64,000 nucleotides of DNA from Alteromonas stellipolaris (GTDB lineage Bacteria > Pseudomonadota > Gammaproteobacteria > Enterobacterales > Alteromonadaceae), in assembly GCF_001562115.1 (NCBI RefSeq), contig NZ_CP013926.1, positions 3,472,001-3,536,000 of the forward strand. Direction: 5' to 3'. Under the pieces are notes generated by a model, which saw nothing but the letters and a program-made list of their open reading frames with translations, had not been told where the DNA came from and did not search any database. Position numbers and translations under genes: made by a program. Shown in pieces: positions 26,088-35,600 of this stretch. Positions within the stretch are counted from its first letter, which is position 1, and the number at the start of each line of letters is the position of its first letter.

Positions 26088-26831
26088 TTAGAAGAAGTTG
26101 TAAACTAGCGTTACTGCAGTTTCAGTATCTAGCTTTTCTACGTCGTCAGATACGTTAGAGTTGTGGTCTACCTTAAATGACAACTTCATAGAAAGGTTAC
26201 CGCTAATGGTAGCCGTAAGCGCCGATTCAGCACGAGATTTCGTGTTGTCAGAACCCACTTCCGTACTCACTGTTTGCGTGAATTTAGCCGTATCTGAAAT
26301 TTTCCAAGAGTATGCACTTGAAGCACGAACAATCATGCTGTTCTGCTCTTCGCCTTCTTGCGTTTCAGCAAACGAGTAACCAGGACCGATTGAGTACTCT
26401 AAAATGTGACGTTTATTTTCAAGTACTTTTTGGTTCCAACCCACAGCAAGTGTTGATTGATAGTCGAAGTTACTTAAACGGTCATCTTCATACGACGCGA
26501 AACCAAATAAACGGTAATCAGGGTTATCTAGCTTGTAGTTACCCTGTGCAGAACCGTAAAACTTTTGCGCTGATGTGTACTCTTCTTCGGTACCATCGTC
26601 GTTATCAACAGTTTCTTTTTTGTAAAGACCTTCTAGAGTATAGTCGTTGCTCCACTGCTCTAATTCTTGGTGAGCAGTAATACCGGCACTGATTGATGAC
26701 GTTTCGGTGTTACCTGTTGTTGCGATAATACCTAGCTCACCTTCCATCGTGAAAGGTTTAACGTCGTCTTGAGCAAAAGTAACAGAAGAGAAAGACAAGG
26801 CCAAAAGTGATGCGAGAAGCTGTTTTTTCAT
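26088..26831 (-). CDS. DUF481 (YdiY-like) outer-membrane beta-barrel protein, copy 1
   Basis: A 247-residue protein. The start at 26831 is chosen since AGGA lies 6 nt upstream and a clean signal peptide (MKKQLLASLLALSFSSVTFA) follows; the earlier ATG at 26864 adds 11 residues with no such support. The mature part has the DUF481 opening 'GELGIIATTGNTETSSISAG', the 'FGFASYEDDRLSNFDYQSTLAVGW' region (partial quote), and alternating short strands ending in the aromatic pair VYNFF, as expected for a barrel. Function of the family is not established. A paralogue lies immediately upstream in the same direction. Confidence 0.85.
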   Translation of the reverse strand: MKKQLLASLLALSFSSVTFAQDDVKPFTMEGELGIIATTGNTETSSISAGITAHQELEQWSNDYTLEGLYKKETVDNDDGTEEEYTSAQKFYGSAQGNYKLDNPDYRLFGFASYEDDRLSNFDYQSTLAVGWNQKVLENKRHILEYSIGPGYSFAETQEGEEQNSMIVRASSAYSWKISDTAKFTQTVSTEVGSDNTKSRAESALTATISGNLSMKLSFKVDHNSNVSDDVEKLDTETAVTLVYNFF

Positions 26832-27016
26832 TAGCAATCCTAGTAGTGTTTTATCCTTTGCCATGCTGTGAAAACCTAGCGTAAGCGCTAGCCAGCATAG
26901 CCTGAAAAATCTGCGCCAATAGTACCTACCTAATAGTGCGAGTCAATGAGGGTCGAACAAAAATTAGACTATAAGACGTAAAATTTACACTTATTGATAA
27001 GCTTTAAGCGTAATTG

Positions 27017-27820
27017 TTAGAAGAATTGATAAACCAAGGCAACCGAGGTCTCGGTACTTAACCCATCTACATCTTCGGTAGTATCGGTTTCGTGATTCAA
27101 AATAAACGATAGCTTCATGGCTAAAGAGCCGAAAACATTGGCCGACAAAGATGTCTCGGAACGAGATTTAGTATTTTCGTCGCCCGCTTCCGTGCTTACA
27201 AATTGTCGAAGGTTAGCACCTGAGGCCCAATGATATTTGTATTCAGCTGATGCACGTACAATTACCCCGTTGTTAATATCTTCTTCGAGGGGTTCTTCTA
27301 GCTCAACAAAAGCATAACCCGGCCCAACACTGTAACGGAACTCGCTGACTTCATCTCGCCAAACTCGTTGTGACCAACCGGCAGCCAGTGAAGCACGATG
27401 ATCATAGCCGCTGAAGGCATCATCTTCATAATCGCCGTACATGAACAAGCGTCGACCAGGCTGGTTTAATTTGTAATCGAACTGAGCACTGCCATAGAAG
27501 CGTTTGGCCGACACATCGCGACCAGTGCCATCGGTGTTACTTTCTTGATAAAGCATTTCTGCAAAGTACAGACTGCTCCAATTTTCAGTTTCATGGTCGG
27601 CGTTGATACCCGCTTTAATACTCGCTGCTGATGTATTACCCGTGTTTGAGAGTATACCTAACTCACCATTTAACGAAAATCTAGGCACTTCGTCGTCTGT
27701 GTCTGGCGTAAAATCAGCGTGATAAAGCGTTTGAATTAAGTCGCGATCTGCTGCGAAGACGGCAGTACTTATGCCAAGAAGACAGCATACTGCACAGAAA
27801 ATTTTTGTTAGATTAAGCAT
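27017..27820 (-). CDS. DUF481 outer-membrane beta-barrel protein, copy 2
   Basis: A 267-residue paralogue of the neighbouring DUF481 gene, with a signal peptide ending in VFAA near residue 24. Shared landmarks are 'NGELGILSNTGNTSAASIKAG', 'YGDYEDDAFSGYDHRASLAAGW', 'VGPGYAFVE', 'STEAGDENTKSRSETSLSA' (the other copy has 'STEVGSDNTKSRAESALTA') and the terminal VYQFF. The two genes are 185 nt apart, each with room for its own promoter. An old tandem duplication with separate retention is likely. No function is known. Confidence 0.83.
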   Translation of the reverse strand: MLNLTKIFCAVCCLLGISTAVFAADRDLIQTLYHADFTPDTDDEVPRFSLNGELGILSNTGNTSAASIKAGINADHETENWSSLYFAEMLYQESNTDGTGRDVSAKRFYGSAQFDYKLNQPGRRLFMYGDYEDDAFSGYDHRASLAAGWSQRVWRDEVSEFRYSVGPGYAFVELEEPLEEDINNGVIVRASAEYKYHWASGANLRQFVSTEAGDENTKSRSETSLSANVFGSLAMKLSFILNHETDTTEDVDGLSTETSVALVYQFF

Positions 27821-28017
27821 AATTTTTAATAAATTTTTATTGGTTTGGTGTTGTTATGGCATAGCCATTTAACACCCTATTATGCCCTTCCATGGGTATT
27901 ACGTTAGCTATGTGGTTTTTTACCGCTTAGTTGTACGATTGAACACTTGTAAAGCGGTTTCTGAACTTACATTCAACAACCATCAAGCTGCCTTGGCTAG
28001 ATAAAGCTCAAGGCTAC

Positions 28018-28059
28018 TTATCCATTGATTTACCTCATTACCGGTAAATCAATGGATAA
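28018..28059 (-). terminator. Large inverted repeat at the 3' end of the HDOD gene
   Basis: TTATCCATTGATTTACC (28018-28034) and GGTAAATCAATGGATAA (28043-28059) form a perfect 17-bp stem with an 8-nt loop. The right arm overlaps the last codons and the stop of the HDOD gene. There is no T tract after it on the minus strand, so it may stabilise or mark the mRNA end, with termination uncertain. Confidence 0.55.
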
Positions 28060-28873
28060 GCATGGAAATTTTTGCTGTTTCTCTGTCGGCGAACTCTATG
28101 GCATTTGCCACGTCATCTATATTCACACCACTATTATTGGCTATGTCTTCTAAAAAAAGTTCAATGTCACCGTCAGTTTTTTTATTTTGCTGCATGGTAG
28201 TAACCCTTGATGCTAATGCCAGTAGCGCAATATCGCTATCTGTTGCCTGTCTAGACATATCATTAGCGTGCATAACCGGATAATAGAGCACAAGAGGAAG
28301 CTTCCAATTTTCTAATATGGTACCGCTACAGTTTGAAAAGGTAAAACCAAAATGTTGAATTTGTCTTGCCCCGAGAAGCATATCGCTATCTTGCTCAATA
28401 TAGCTTTTATAAAGCTCTGGCGAACGTTTAGCAATGACCAACTCACTGAGGTTTTGCAATATCCCCATAACGAAGAAACGCTCACTACCACGCATATTGC
28501 TGGCCTTAGCCAAATGTTTCGCCACCATTCCACAATAAACAGAGTTGAACCAATGTTTATCAAGGTTAATAAGCTGGGTATCAAAGTATTTAAAAGCGGT
28601 ATTGGCGGTTTCTGCAACCACCAAATTATACAAAGCTTCACCACCAATGACATTGATGGCTTTTGAAACAGACTCTACTTGTGATGGAAACCGGAACAGT
28701 GAACTGTTTGCCAATCGCAGCACTTTGGCTGTTAATGACGAATCTAAACTGATTAAATCGCCAAGGTCGCTTGCACTTGAACGAGGGTTATCTAATACCG
28801 AGCGGATACGAATACATATATCTGGCAAGGTAAATGACTTTGTTGCAAACGACACATATTTATCTAAGGACAT
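28049..28873 (-). CDS. HDOD-domain protein
   Basis: A 274-residue soluble protein consisting almost entirely of one HDOD domain, an HD-like fold without the catalytic His-Asp pair. Typical motifs are 'SLDSSLTAKVLRLANSSLF' near residues 43-61, 'VSKAINVIGGEALYNLVV' and 'MGILQNLSELVI' where HD hydrolases would carry 'LLHDIG'. HDOD proteins generally act as regulators in signalling, chemotaxis or stress, not as enzymes. It is alone between DUF481 and DUF1289 genes. No partner can be inferred. Its stop codon lies within a long inverted repeat. Confidence 0.85.
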   Translation of the reverse strand: MSLDKYVSFATKSFTLPDICIRIRSVLDNPRSSASDLGDLISLDSSLTAKVLRLANSSLFRFPSQVESVSKAINVIGGEALYNLVVAETANTAFKYFDTQLINLDKHWFNSVYCGMVAKHLAKASNMRGSERFFVMGILQNLSELVIAKRSPELYKSYIEQDSDMLLGARQIQHFGFTFSNCSGTILENWKLPLVLYYPVMHANDMSRQATDSDIALLALASRVTTMQQNKKTDGDIELFLEDIANNSGVNIDDVANAIEFADRETAKISMLIH

Positions 28874-28931
28874 GCAAAGGTTCCACTTTTATCATCTGCA
28901 TTAACAGCTATCGCGAGGTCAGTCTCACTGC

Positions 28932-29234
28932 TTATGCTTTATCAATTGTCTCGAAAGGCACATCAAACATATTTATTTGACTAGGCTCTCGTACTTCTAT
29001 TGGTTTTTCATTTTGGCGACGGGCTCTACTTAGCGCCGCTTGCTTTCTTCGCTGACATGCCCCAATTATCTTTCGGCGAGTTCCATCATCAATCTTAAGC
29101 CAATACAGCCGCTCTTCTCGGCTGCGGTAACATCCTTTGCAATACCCTCGCACTCCAGACTCACAAACACCAATACAGGGACTTGGAATTTCAAAGAACT
29201 CCAATTGCTGTGCTGGCGGTGTTTGGTCTGTCAT
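28932..29234 (-). CDS. DUF1289 family small Cys-rich protein
   Basis: A 100-residue protein whose core, PSPCIGVCESGVRGYCKGC, gives the C-x3-C-x7-C-x2-C spacing of DUF1289 (YdhL-like), a set predicted to bind a metal or Fe-S cluster. A basic region with RRK repeats follows (residues 45-80). Function is unknown for the family; its members often sit next to redox or translation genes. It is 58 nt upstream of the HDOD gene in the same direction and may share its transcript. Confidence 0.82.
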   Translation of the reverse strand: MTDQTPPAQQLEFFEIPSPCIGVCESGVRGYCKGCYRSREERLYWLKIDDGTRRKIIGACQRRKQAALSRARRQNEKPIEVREPSQINMFDVPFETIDKA

Positions 29235-29413
29235 GTTTACCTGTATGCGCTTGCTAACACGCGTTTCGTTAAATTAAAAACACCCTCTTATTGCCACTAA
29301 CGCATTGTTATTGGCAACCTAATCTGGCCACGTAATTTAAGATAGCTTTACATTACTCCAGTATATTTTGGGCAAACTCACCAAAATAGCAACTCTGTAA
29401 TAATACATCAGTA

Positions 29414-30124
29414 TTAATCTACTAGTGTATAGTCAATAGTCGAAACTACCCGAACCTGCTTAATATGGGGGTGATGATGGTCTCTGCTAGCGATTGAAAA
29501 CCGCCCTTGATTAGCCCGTTTTATTTTCCCTAACGTACTTTTCGAGTCCTGCGCGAACTTTTCAGCAACCTCTCTGGCATTAACAGTGGCTTCCTCGATC
29601 ATTGCCGGTTTTACTTCATTTAAACGCGTAAATACATAGTCGGGCTGTGCTTGATAGTGTTGATTCGTTAGCACAACACCAGACTTTAATAAGCTACTTA
29701 TCTGGCTCATGACTACACGTACCTTTTCGACCTCGTTTGAAAATACGGTAATGGTTTGCACTGCGGTGTAACGAAATGGCGCTTTTTCTGTACCGCCATA
29801 TTGCTGAGCTAGTTTATCGGTAATGTCTGGCTTACCAATGGTAATACCCTCTTTGGCAATCCCTTTGCTCTGTAAGAAGTTAGACACTTTCATGCTGTTT
29901 GTTTCTATCTGGTTGTAAAGCGCGGGTAAATCATTGCCTGCATCAACAAATTGAATAGGCCAAATCACTCGATCTGCCACGTACTCCCTTTCAGACAACC
30001 CTTTAACGGTAACTACCCTGTCCCAAGTTTGCATGTCGTTTAGCGCCGAAGACACCTGTTGACCCAATATGCCAAGCGCACTCACCATGCCTATTGCCAC
30101 TACCACTGCTGCACCTATCTTCAT
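29414..30124 (-). CDS. SIMPL-domain (DUF541) membrane-anchored or exported protein
   Basis: A 236-residue protein. The ATG at 30124 is preferred: it starts with a hydrophobic segment (MKIGAAVVVAIGMVSALGIL), whereas the open frame extending to 30286 would overlap the next gene and add a sequence unlike a secretion signal. The SIMPL fold is recognised from 'VVTVKGLSEREYVADRVIW' (the family's G-x-a-x-v-xaD pattern), the central 'RYTAVQTITV' and the C-terminal 'VRVVSTIDYTL'. A DHHHPH stretch near the end could bind metal. SIMPL proteins are periplasmic with no settled function. Separated from the DNA-repair pair by about 140 nt. Confidence 0.8.
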   Translation of the reverse strand: MKIGAAVVVAIGMVSALGILGQQVSSALNDMQTWDRVVTVKGLSEREYVADRVIWPIQFVDAGNDLPALYNQIETNSMKVSNFLQSKGIAKEGITIGKPDITDKLAQQYGGTEKAPFRYTAVQTITVFSNEVEKVRVVMSQISSLLKSGVVLTNQHYQAQPDYVFTRLNEVKPAMIEEATVNAREVAEKFAQDSKSTLGKIKRANQGRFSIASRDHHHPHIKQVRVVSTIDYTLVD

Positions 30125-30266
30125 AACTCTCGTTCCAGTTTTTATTGTTGATAGTGCTAGCTTACGTTCAGTTGGAGTCGAATTTAGGGATGAAAAAAGC
30201 CGAGATTGTTGATACTTAACGATACATAATGACCAATTGTGGCCGCAAAGAGGCTGGAGAAATGGA

Positions 30267-31061
30267 TTAGCGTTTATTCCCATCAACTATCATTTTGCGC
30301 GCTCTCGCATCCGAATTTCGAATCATATCGTCAATCAAAGCTGTTTCGGGCATATTCTTCCAGTACTTTTTGGGCATTGAGCTTAACATTGCGCTCTTTT
30401 TGATGCGGGCGGGATTAAAAATATTAGCGTAATAAGTGAGCCAATATTTTTCGATACGGTCGTCATTAGGAAACACACTCGGATCGGGATTATCTTCTAA
30501 AACTAGCTTTTCAGTATCCCAATGGGCAGCCCGATAAGGCGTTAATATTGACCACCGCATATTTTTAAAACGAGTTTGGAAGAAGTCGAGCTTAATCTCT
30601 AAGCTAAAATGTTCCGGCTCATACCAAGCGATAAAGTGCTCTTGTCCGTCATGATTAACTTCTCGAAACCTCAAAAAAGCACTTATTTTATATGCATCGC
30701 GTTTTACCGCTTTGGCTAACGTAACAAGTTGCATGATATCTTCATCAGTTTTTAACTGAATAAGGTTTTTGTTTTCGAAAATAACACGCCATAACACCCG
30801 ATAACACAATGCGAAGCGGCTAGCATCTTGGTGACACAACGCATATTTGATAAGCGTTAAGACTGACTTGGGAATGCTGTGTTTCGCTTTTGGCTTACTG
30901 GCTGCTATAACTTGTTCCCCACCGCCAAACAGGTCGTCTTGTATAGACTCTGAAGTTTGCCAAATAATATTTTCGGGGGGGATAGCTTGCGCCAAACATT
31001 CTCTTGCTGCTATGCGCCACTCATCGTACCCAGGCACTGAAATGATTGTAATGGTTTTCAT
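30267..31061 (-). CDS. TIGR03915-type putative DNA metabolism protein (DUF4130)
   Basis: A 264-residue protein of the family that almost always sits beside a TIGR03916 radical SAM protein. The C-terminal DUF4130 region shows the diagnostic 'WLTYYANIFNPARIKKSAM' and 'MPKKYWKNMPE'; 'FMRFREV'-like residues appear as FLRFREVN near residue 130. DUF4130 is also found fused to uracil-DNA glycosylase-like domains, which points to damaged-base handling, but the reaction has not been shown to my knowledge. It starts 16 nt after the radical SAM gene stops, on the same strand. The shared promoter carries a LexA-like box, supporting an SOS-linked repair role. Confidence 0.85.
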   Translation of the reverse strand: MKTITIISVPGYDEWRIAARECLAQAIPPENIIWQTSESIQDDLFGGGEQVIAASKPKAKHSIPKSVLTLIKYALCHQDASRFALCYRVLWRVIFENKNLIQLKTDEDIMQLVTLAKAVKRDAYKISAFLRFREVNHDGQEHFIAWYEPEHFSLEIKLDFFQTRFKNMRWSILTPYRAAHWDTEKLVLEDNPDPSVFPNDDRIEKYWLTYYANIFNPARIKKSAMLSSMPKKYWKNMPETALIDDMIRNSDARARKMIVDGNKR

Positions 31062-31077
31062 CTTTATGCCATTTCAA

Positions 31078-32319
31078 TTAGGCGCTAAATAGCTCGAACT
31101 GCTTCGGCTGTTTGAACTGTAACTCAAAATTATTGCTATCGAGTAAATGAATATTAGGCGAGTAGTCGCTCACGCTAATAAAAGGCTTCAGCTTTTGTAG
31201 AGGCAGGCGCATTTTAGTAAGATCCATCCAACTAAGCTTTGCATAACGGCGAATAGTCAGAATTTTTTGTACAGTGCGTGCACCAAGGCCTGGTACCCGT
31301 AACAACATCAGTTTGTCGGCTTTATTTAAATCGATTGGAAACACATGACGATTGCGCAATGCCCACGCAAGTTTAGGATCATGATCCATATCAAGCATGT
31401 CATCGTGCAATATTTCATCAAGCTTGAATCCATAAAAACGCAAAAGCCAATCAGCCTGATAAAGACGATGCTCGCGAATTAAAGGCGCTGGTTTTAGCGG
31501 TAAAACTTCTGATGCATCGGGTATTGGCGAGAATGCAGAGTAATAAACGCGACGTAGCTTTTGTTGGCTATAAAGTTTTACGCTCGTGCCCAAGATAACT
31601 TTATCATTAGAACCATCGGCCCCTATTATCATTTGAGTAGACTGCCCGCCAGGGGCAAAGCGAGGAGGACGTTTACCTGTATGGGTTTTATCTACCTTAT
31701 GCTCAGCTATTTTCTCTTTCAGTGTATTCATCGCGTTATGAATAGCGCCGAGGTCTTTTTCGGGCGCGTACTTATTTAAAGAAGGTTGGGTTGGCATTTC
31801 TACATTAATGCTTAGTCTGTCGGCGTATAAGCCAGCTTCGGCCTGCAATTCAGGTGAGGCATTGGGAATTGTCTTAAGATGAATATACCCCTTGAACCCG
31901 TGATCCAGACGTAAAGATTTTGCAATACGCACCATACTTTCCATTGTAAGGTCTGGAGAACCCACAATGCCTGAACTAAGAAACAGACCTTCGATATAGT
32001 TACGCTTGTAAAAATTCAGTGTTAGGTCTACGGTTTCTTTCACAGTGAAACGGGCACGTTGAACACTACTCGATACTCTATTAATGCAATAGTGACAGTC
32101 GTAAATACAGTAGTTCGTCATTAGTATCTTTAACAAAGAGACACAGCGCCCATCAGGGGTAAAACTGTGACATATACCCGTACCACCGGTAAGAGAGCCT
32201 ATGCCCGTTTTATCGGTTTTGCCAGCCTTTCGTTTACCTGCAGAACCGCTTGCACATGAAGCGTCATACTTGGCTGCATCTGAAAGAATTTCGAGTTTTT
32301 GTATCAGTTTGTCATGCAT
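31078..32319 (-). CDS. TIGR03916-type putative DNA modification/repair radical SAM protein
   Basis: A 413-residue protein. The radical SAM cluster motif is CIYDCHYC (Cys71, Cys75, Cys78; C-x3-C-x2-C), preceded by MTNY and followed by INR. Downstream are typical barrel segments (GLFLSSGI, GYIHLKTIP, SINVEMPT). Near residue 345-365 there is a helix-hairpin-helix DNA-binding motif (LLRVPGLGARTVQKIL). It should bind a [4Fe-4S] cluster and S-adenosylmethionine and act on DNA, possibly on a lesion. The partner gene follows 16 nt later. Transcription probably starts from a promoter about 100 nt upstream that contains a LexA box. The substrate is unknown. Confidence 0.88.
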   Translation of the reverse strand: MHDKLIQKLEILSDAAKYDASCASGSAGKRKAGKTDKTGIGSLTGGTGICHSFTPDGRCVSLLKILMTNYCIYDCHYCINRVSSSVQRARFTVKETVDLTLNFYKRNYIEGLFLSSGIVGSPDLTMESMVRIAKSLRLDHGFKGYIHLKTIPNASPELQAEAGLYADRLSINVEMPTQPSLNKYAPEKDLGAIHNAMNTLKEKIAEHKVDKTHTGKRPPRFAPGGQSTQMIIGADGSNDKVILGTSVKLYSQQKLRRVYYSAFSPIPDASEVLPLKPAPLIREHRLYQADWLLRFYGFKLDEILHDDMLDMDHDPKLAWALRNRHVFPIDLNKADKLMLLRVPGLGARTVQKILTIRRYAKLSWMDLTKMRLPLQKLKPFISVSDYSPNIHLLDSNNFELQFKQPKQFELFSA

Positions 32320-32425
32320 CGCAGATTTGTACTTTCTCTTAGCAAATACACAGCGTCAGTGGGTTCAGTAATAAATGATGAAAAAAGACGTGTGTATCGG
32401 CAATATCGTTTTCAGTATATAAAAC

Positions 32426-32454
32426 GTTATATCATGTATAAATATACAGTACAA
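32426..32454 (-). promoter_or_regulatory. SOS-type promoter with LexA box, driving the radical SAM repair pair
   Basis: On the minus strand: -35 TTGTAC (32454-32449), 17-nt spacer, -10 TATAAC (32431-32426). The spacer region contains CTGTATATTTATACAT (32449-32434), which matches the LexA consensus CTGT-N8-ACAG at all but one core base and has its AT-rich middle. LexA bound there would block RNA polymerase. It lies about 110 nt upstream of the radical SAM start codon. Confidence 0.7.
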
Positions 32455-32546
32455 ATGCATTTTGCTATCAACACTCTGCTACCAAAAAGCAGAGCGCAAT
32501 AGGTTTGAGCCACTGCCCCCTTCTCCCTAAGGACTGGCATAAAAAA

Positions 32547-32568
32547 AGGCCACTTAAACAAGTGGCCT
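32547..32568 (-). terminator. Rho-independent terminator of the RND operon
   Basis: AGGCCACTT, loop, AAGTGGCCT (9-bp stem). Read on the minus strand it is followed by TTTTTTT. It lies about 50 nt past the stop of the RND pump gene. Confidence 0.88.
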
Positions 32569-32619
32569 AAAGTGCCTCCAAAGTACGAGGAGGAGGCAAC
32601 GCTTGGGTAAACGGGAGAG

Positions 32620-35600
32620 TTAACCGTTACGTTTCAACAAATAGTAAAATACAGGAGTAAGAATTAAGCCGAACACAGTTACCCCAATCATGCCTGAGAA
32701 CACTGCTACGCCCATGGCTTGACGCATCTCTGCACCTGCGCCTGTAGAAAGTACCATAGGCAACACACCCATAATGAAGGCTATAGACGTCATTAGGATT
32801 GGGCGAAGACGCAACTTACTGGCCTCTTTAATGGCTGATAGTGCATCCATGCCGTTGTCTTGTAGCTCTTTGGCAAATTCCACAATAAGAATGGCGTTTT
32901 TAGTCGCCAGCCCCACCAGCACAATTAAGCCAATTTGGGTAAATATGTTGTTGTCACCACCATATATCACCACACCAATTAGTGCGCTTAGCAAGGTCAT
33001 GGGGACAATCAATATAATGGCCAGCGGTAAGCGTAAACTTTCATACTGCGCTGCCAATACTAAGAACACCAAAAGCACCACCAGCGGGAAGATAAAGGCC
33101 GAGGCGTTGCCTGCCAATATTTGCTGATAAGTTAGCTCGGTCCATTCGTAGGTCATGCCTAACGGCAGGGTTTCATCAAGAATTTGCTCTATCGCTGCTT
33201 TAGCTTGATCTGAACTGTAACCCGGCGCCGGAGAGCCGTTAACTTCAGCGGTGACATAGCCGTTGTAATGCATCACTCGGTCTGGCCCTGCGCTGTGCTC
33301 AATATTAAGAAATGAACCTAGCGGGATCATATCGCCTTTATCGTTTCGCACTTTAAATTGGGTGATGTTTTCAACATCTTGACGATACTGAGCATCGGCC
33401 TGAACATTTACCTGATAGGTTTTGCCGAAAAGGTTAAAGTCGTTCACATACACCGAGCCCAAATACGCCTGCATGGTGTCAAACAAGGTACCTATGTTTA
33501 CACCTTGGCTAACGGCTTTCTCGCGATCTACATCCACATTTAACTGAGGTACGTTAACCGTAAAACTGGTGAAGTTACCGGTTAGCGCAGGGTGTGCCCA
33601 CGCTTTGCCAATCACTTCTTGGGTTACTTTTTCAAGTTCAGCAAAACCTAAGTTTCCTCTGTCTTGCACTTGTAGCCTGAAACCACCAATGGTGCCAAGG
33701 CCCATTACCGGTGGTGGCGGGAAGATAGCCACATAAGCACCTTTAATAGAGCCAAATTGCTGGTTCAATTGCATAGCAATTGCACCGGCTGAAAGCTCAG
33801 GGCTTTGACGCTCATTGAACGGTTTAAGCGGCGTAAACAACACACCCGAACTTGGGCTGTTGGTGAAGCCGTTTATGTTCAAACCTGGAAATGCCACTGC
33901 ATCAGAAACACCAGGGTGTTCCATCGCAATACGCGACATTTCACGCACGACTTCCTCAGTTCTATCTAACGACGACGCATTAGGAAGCTGTGCAAATGCA
34001 ATAAGATACTGCTTATCTTGAGGCGGTACATAACCAGTTGGCGTGTTAGCAAACTGGAAGTAGGTTAACCCTAGCAAACCAGCGTAAAGCACGACTACCA
34101 CACCGCTTTTGCGAATAAGCCCACCTACAGCGCCAGTGTATTTTTTCGCACCGCGATCGAACATTTTATTAAATGGCGTAAATACAAAGCGCCCAAACAC
34201 TTTATCCATACCTCGGCTTAGCCAATCTTTCGATTGCCCATGAGGCTTCAATAACAAGGCCGATAATGCAGGGCTTAAGGTTAACGAGTTAATTGCCGAG
34301 ATGAAGGTAGAAATAGTAATGGTTAACGCAAACTGCTTATAGAACTGACCGGTTAAGCCGCTCATAAAGGCAGTAGGGATAAATACCGCAGCCAATACCA
34401 AGGTAGTGGCAATAATAGGCCCTGTTACCTCTTTCATTGCTTGCACGGTAGCATCGAATGGCGCTTTGCCGTCGGCAATATTCCGCTCAACGTTTTCCAC
34501 CACCACGATGGCATCATCAACCACAATACCGATAGCCAGTACCAAGCCAAACAACGATAGCGCATTTAACGAGAAGCCCATCAATTGCATAAACGCAAAG
34601 GTACCTACCAATGAAATGGGAACCGCTACTAAAGGAATAATAGACGCGCGCCAGGTTTGTAAAAACAGTACTACTACTAATACAACCAATAGCACAGCTT
34701 CAAGTAACGTATTTACCACGGCTTCAATTGAGCCACGTACGAATACGGTAGGGTCGTAAACGATGTCGTATTCCAACCCTTCTGGAAACATCTTTTCAAG
34801 TTCTGCCATGCGAGCACGCACGTCGTCAGAGATTTGAATAGCGTTTGAGCCTGGGGCCTGAAATATAGGTAATGCAGCTGCTGGATTATTATTTAGTAAT
34901 GAACGCAAGGTGTAATAATCGGCACCTAACTCAATTCGGGCTACGTCTTTTAACCGGGTAATTTGACCATTATCGCCCGTTTTGACGATGATATTTTCAA
35001 ATTCACTTTCATCTTCAAGGCGACCGCGCACATTAATAAGTAGCTGAAACTCACTGGTGCCCGTTGGCTGTGCGCCTAGGCTACCTGCCGCTGCTTGTTG
35101 GTTTTGCTCGGAAATAGCCGCAACCACATCGCCTGGGTTCATTTGCAGTGAAGCTAACTTGTTTGGATCTAGCCAAACACGCATGCTGTATTCACCAGCG
35201 CCAAATAAACGAACTTGCCCTACCCCTTCAACTCGCGCGAGCTCATCTTTTACGAATTGGTCGGCATAGTTCGACAAATAAAGCATGTCGTAACGTTTAT
35301 CAGGTGAGGTTAAATGCACCACCATGGTTAAATCTGGTGATGATTTTTCGGTAACAATACCTAAGCGCTGTACTTCCTGTGGCAATCGCGGTGTCGCACG
35401 GTTAACACGGTTTTGAACCAGCGTAGTAGCATCATCAGGATCGGTACCAATAGCGAACGTGATGGTAAGCGTCATACGGCCATCAGATGTGGCCTGTGAA
35501 GACATATAAATCATGTCTTCCACGCCATTAATCTCTTGCTCTAAGGGCGTAGCAACGGTTTCGGCAATAACTTTGGGGTTAGCGCCAGGATAGTTAGCCG

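Larger units (their letters stand above)
32320..32619. other. 300-nt gap between the repair genes and the efflux operon
   Basis: Holds the repair-gene promoter and LexA box (32426-32454), a small hairpin CTCTGCT/AGCAGAG (32474-32494, 7 bp) of unclear role, and the efflux operon terminator (32547-32568). No coding sequence seen. Confidence 0.7.

Noticed and set aside
32411..32427. Second LexA-like box next to the repair promoter (CAGTATATAAAACGTT)
   Set aside because: It lacks both CTGT and ACAG halves; only the box at 32434-32449 fits.
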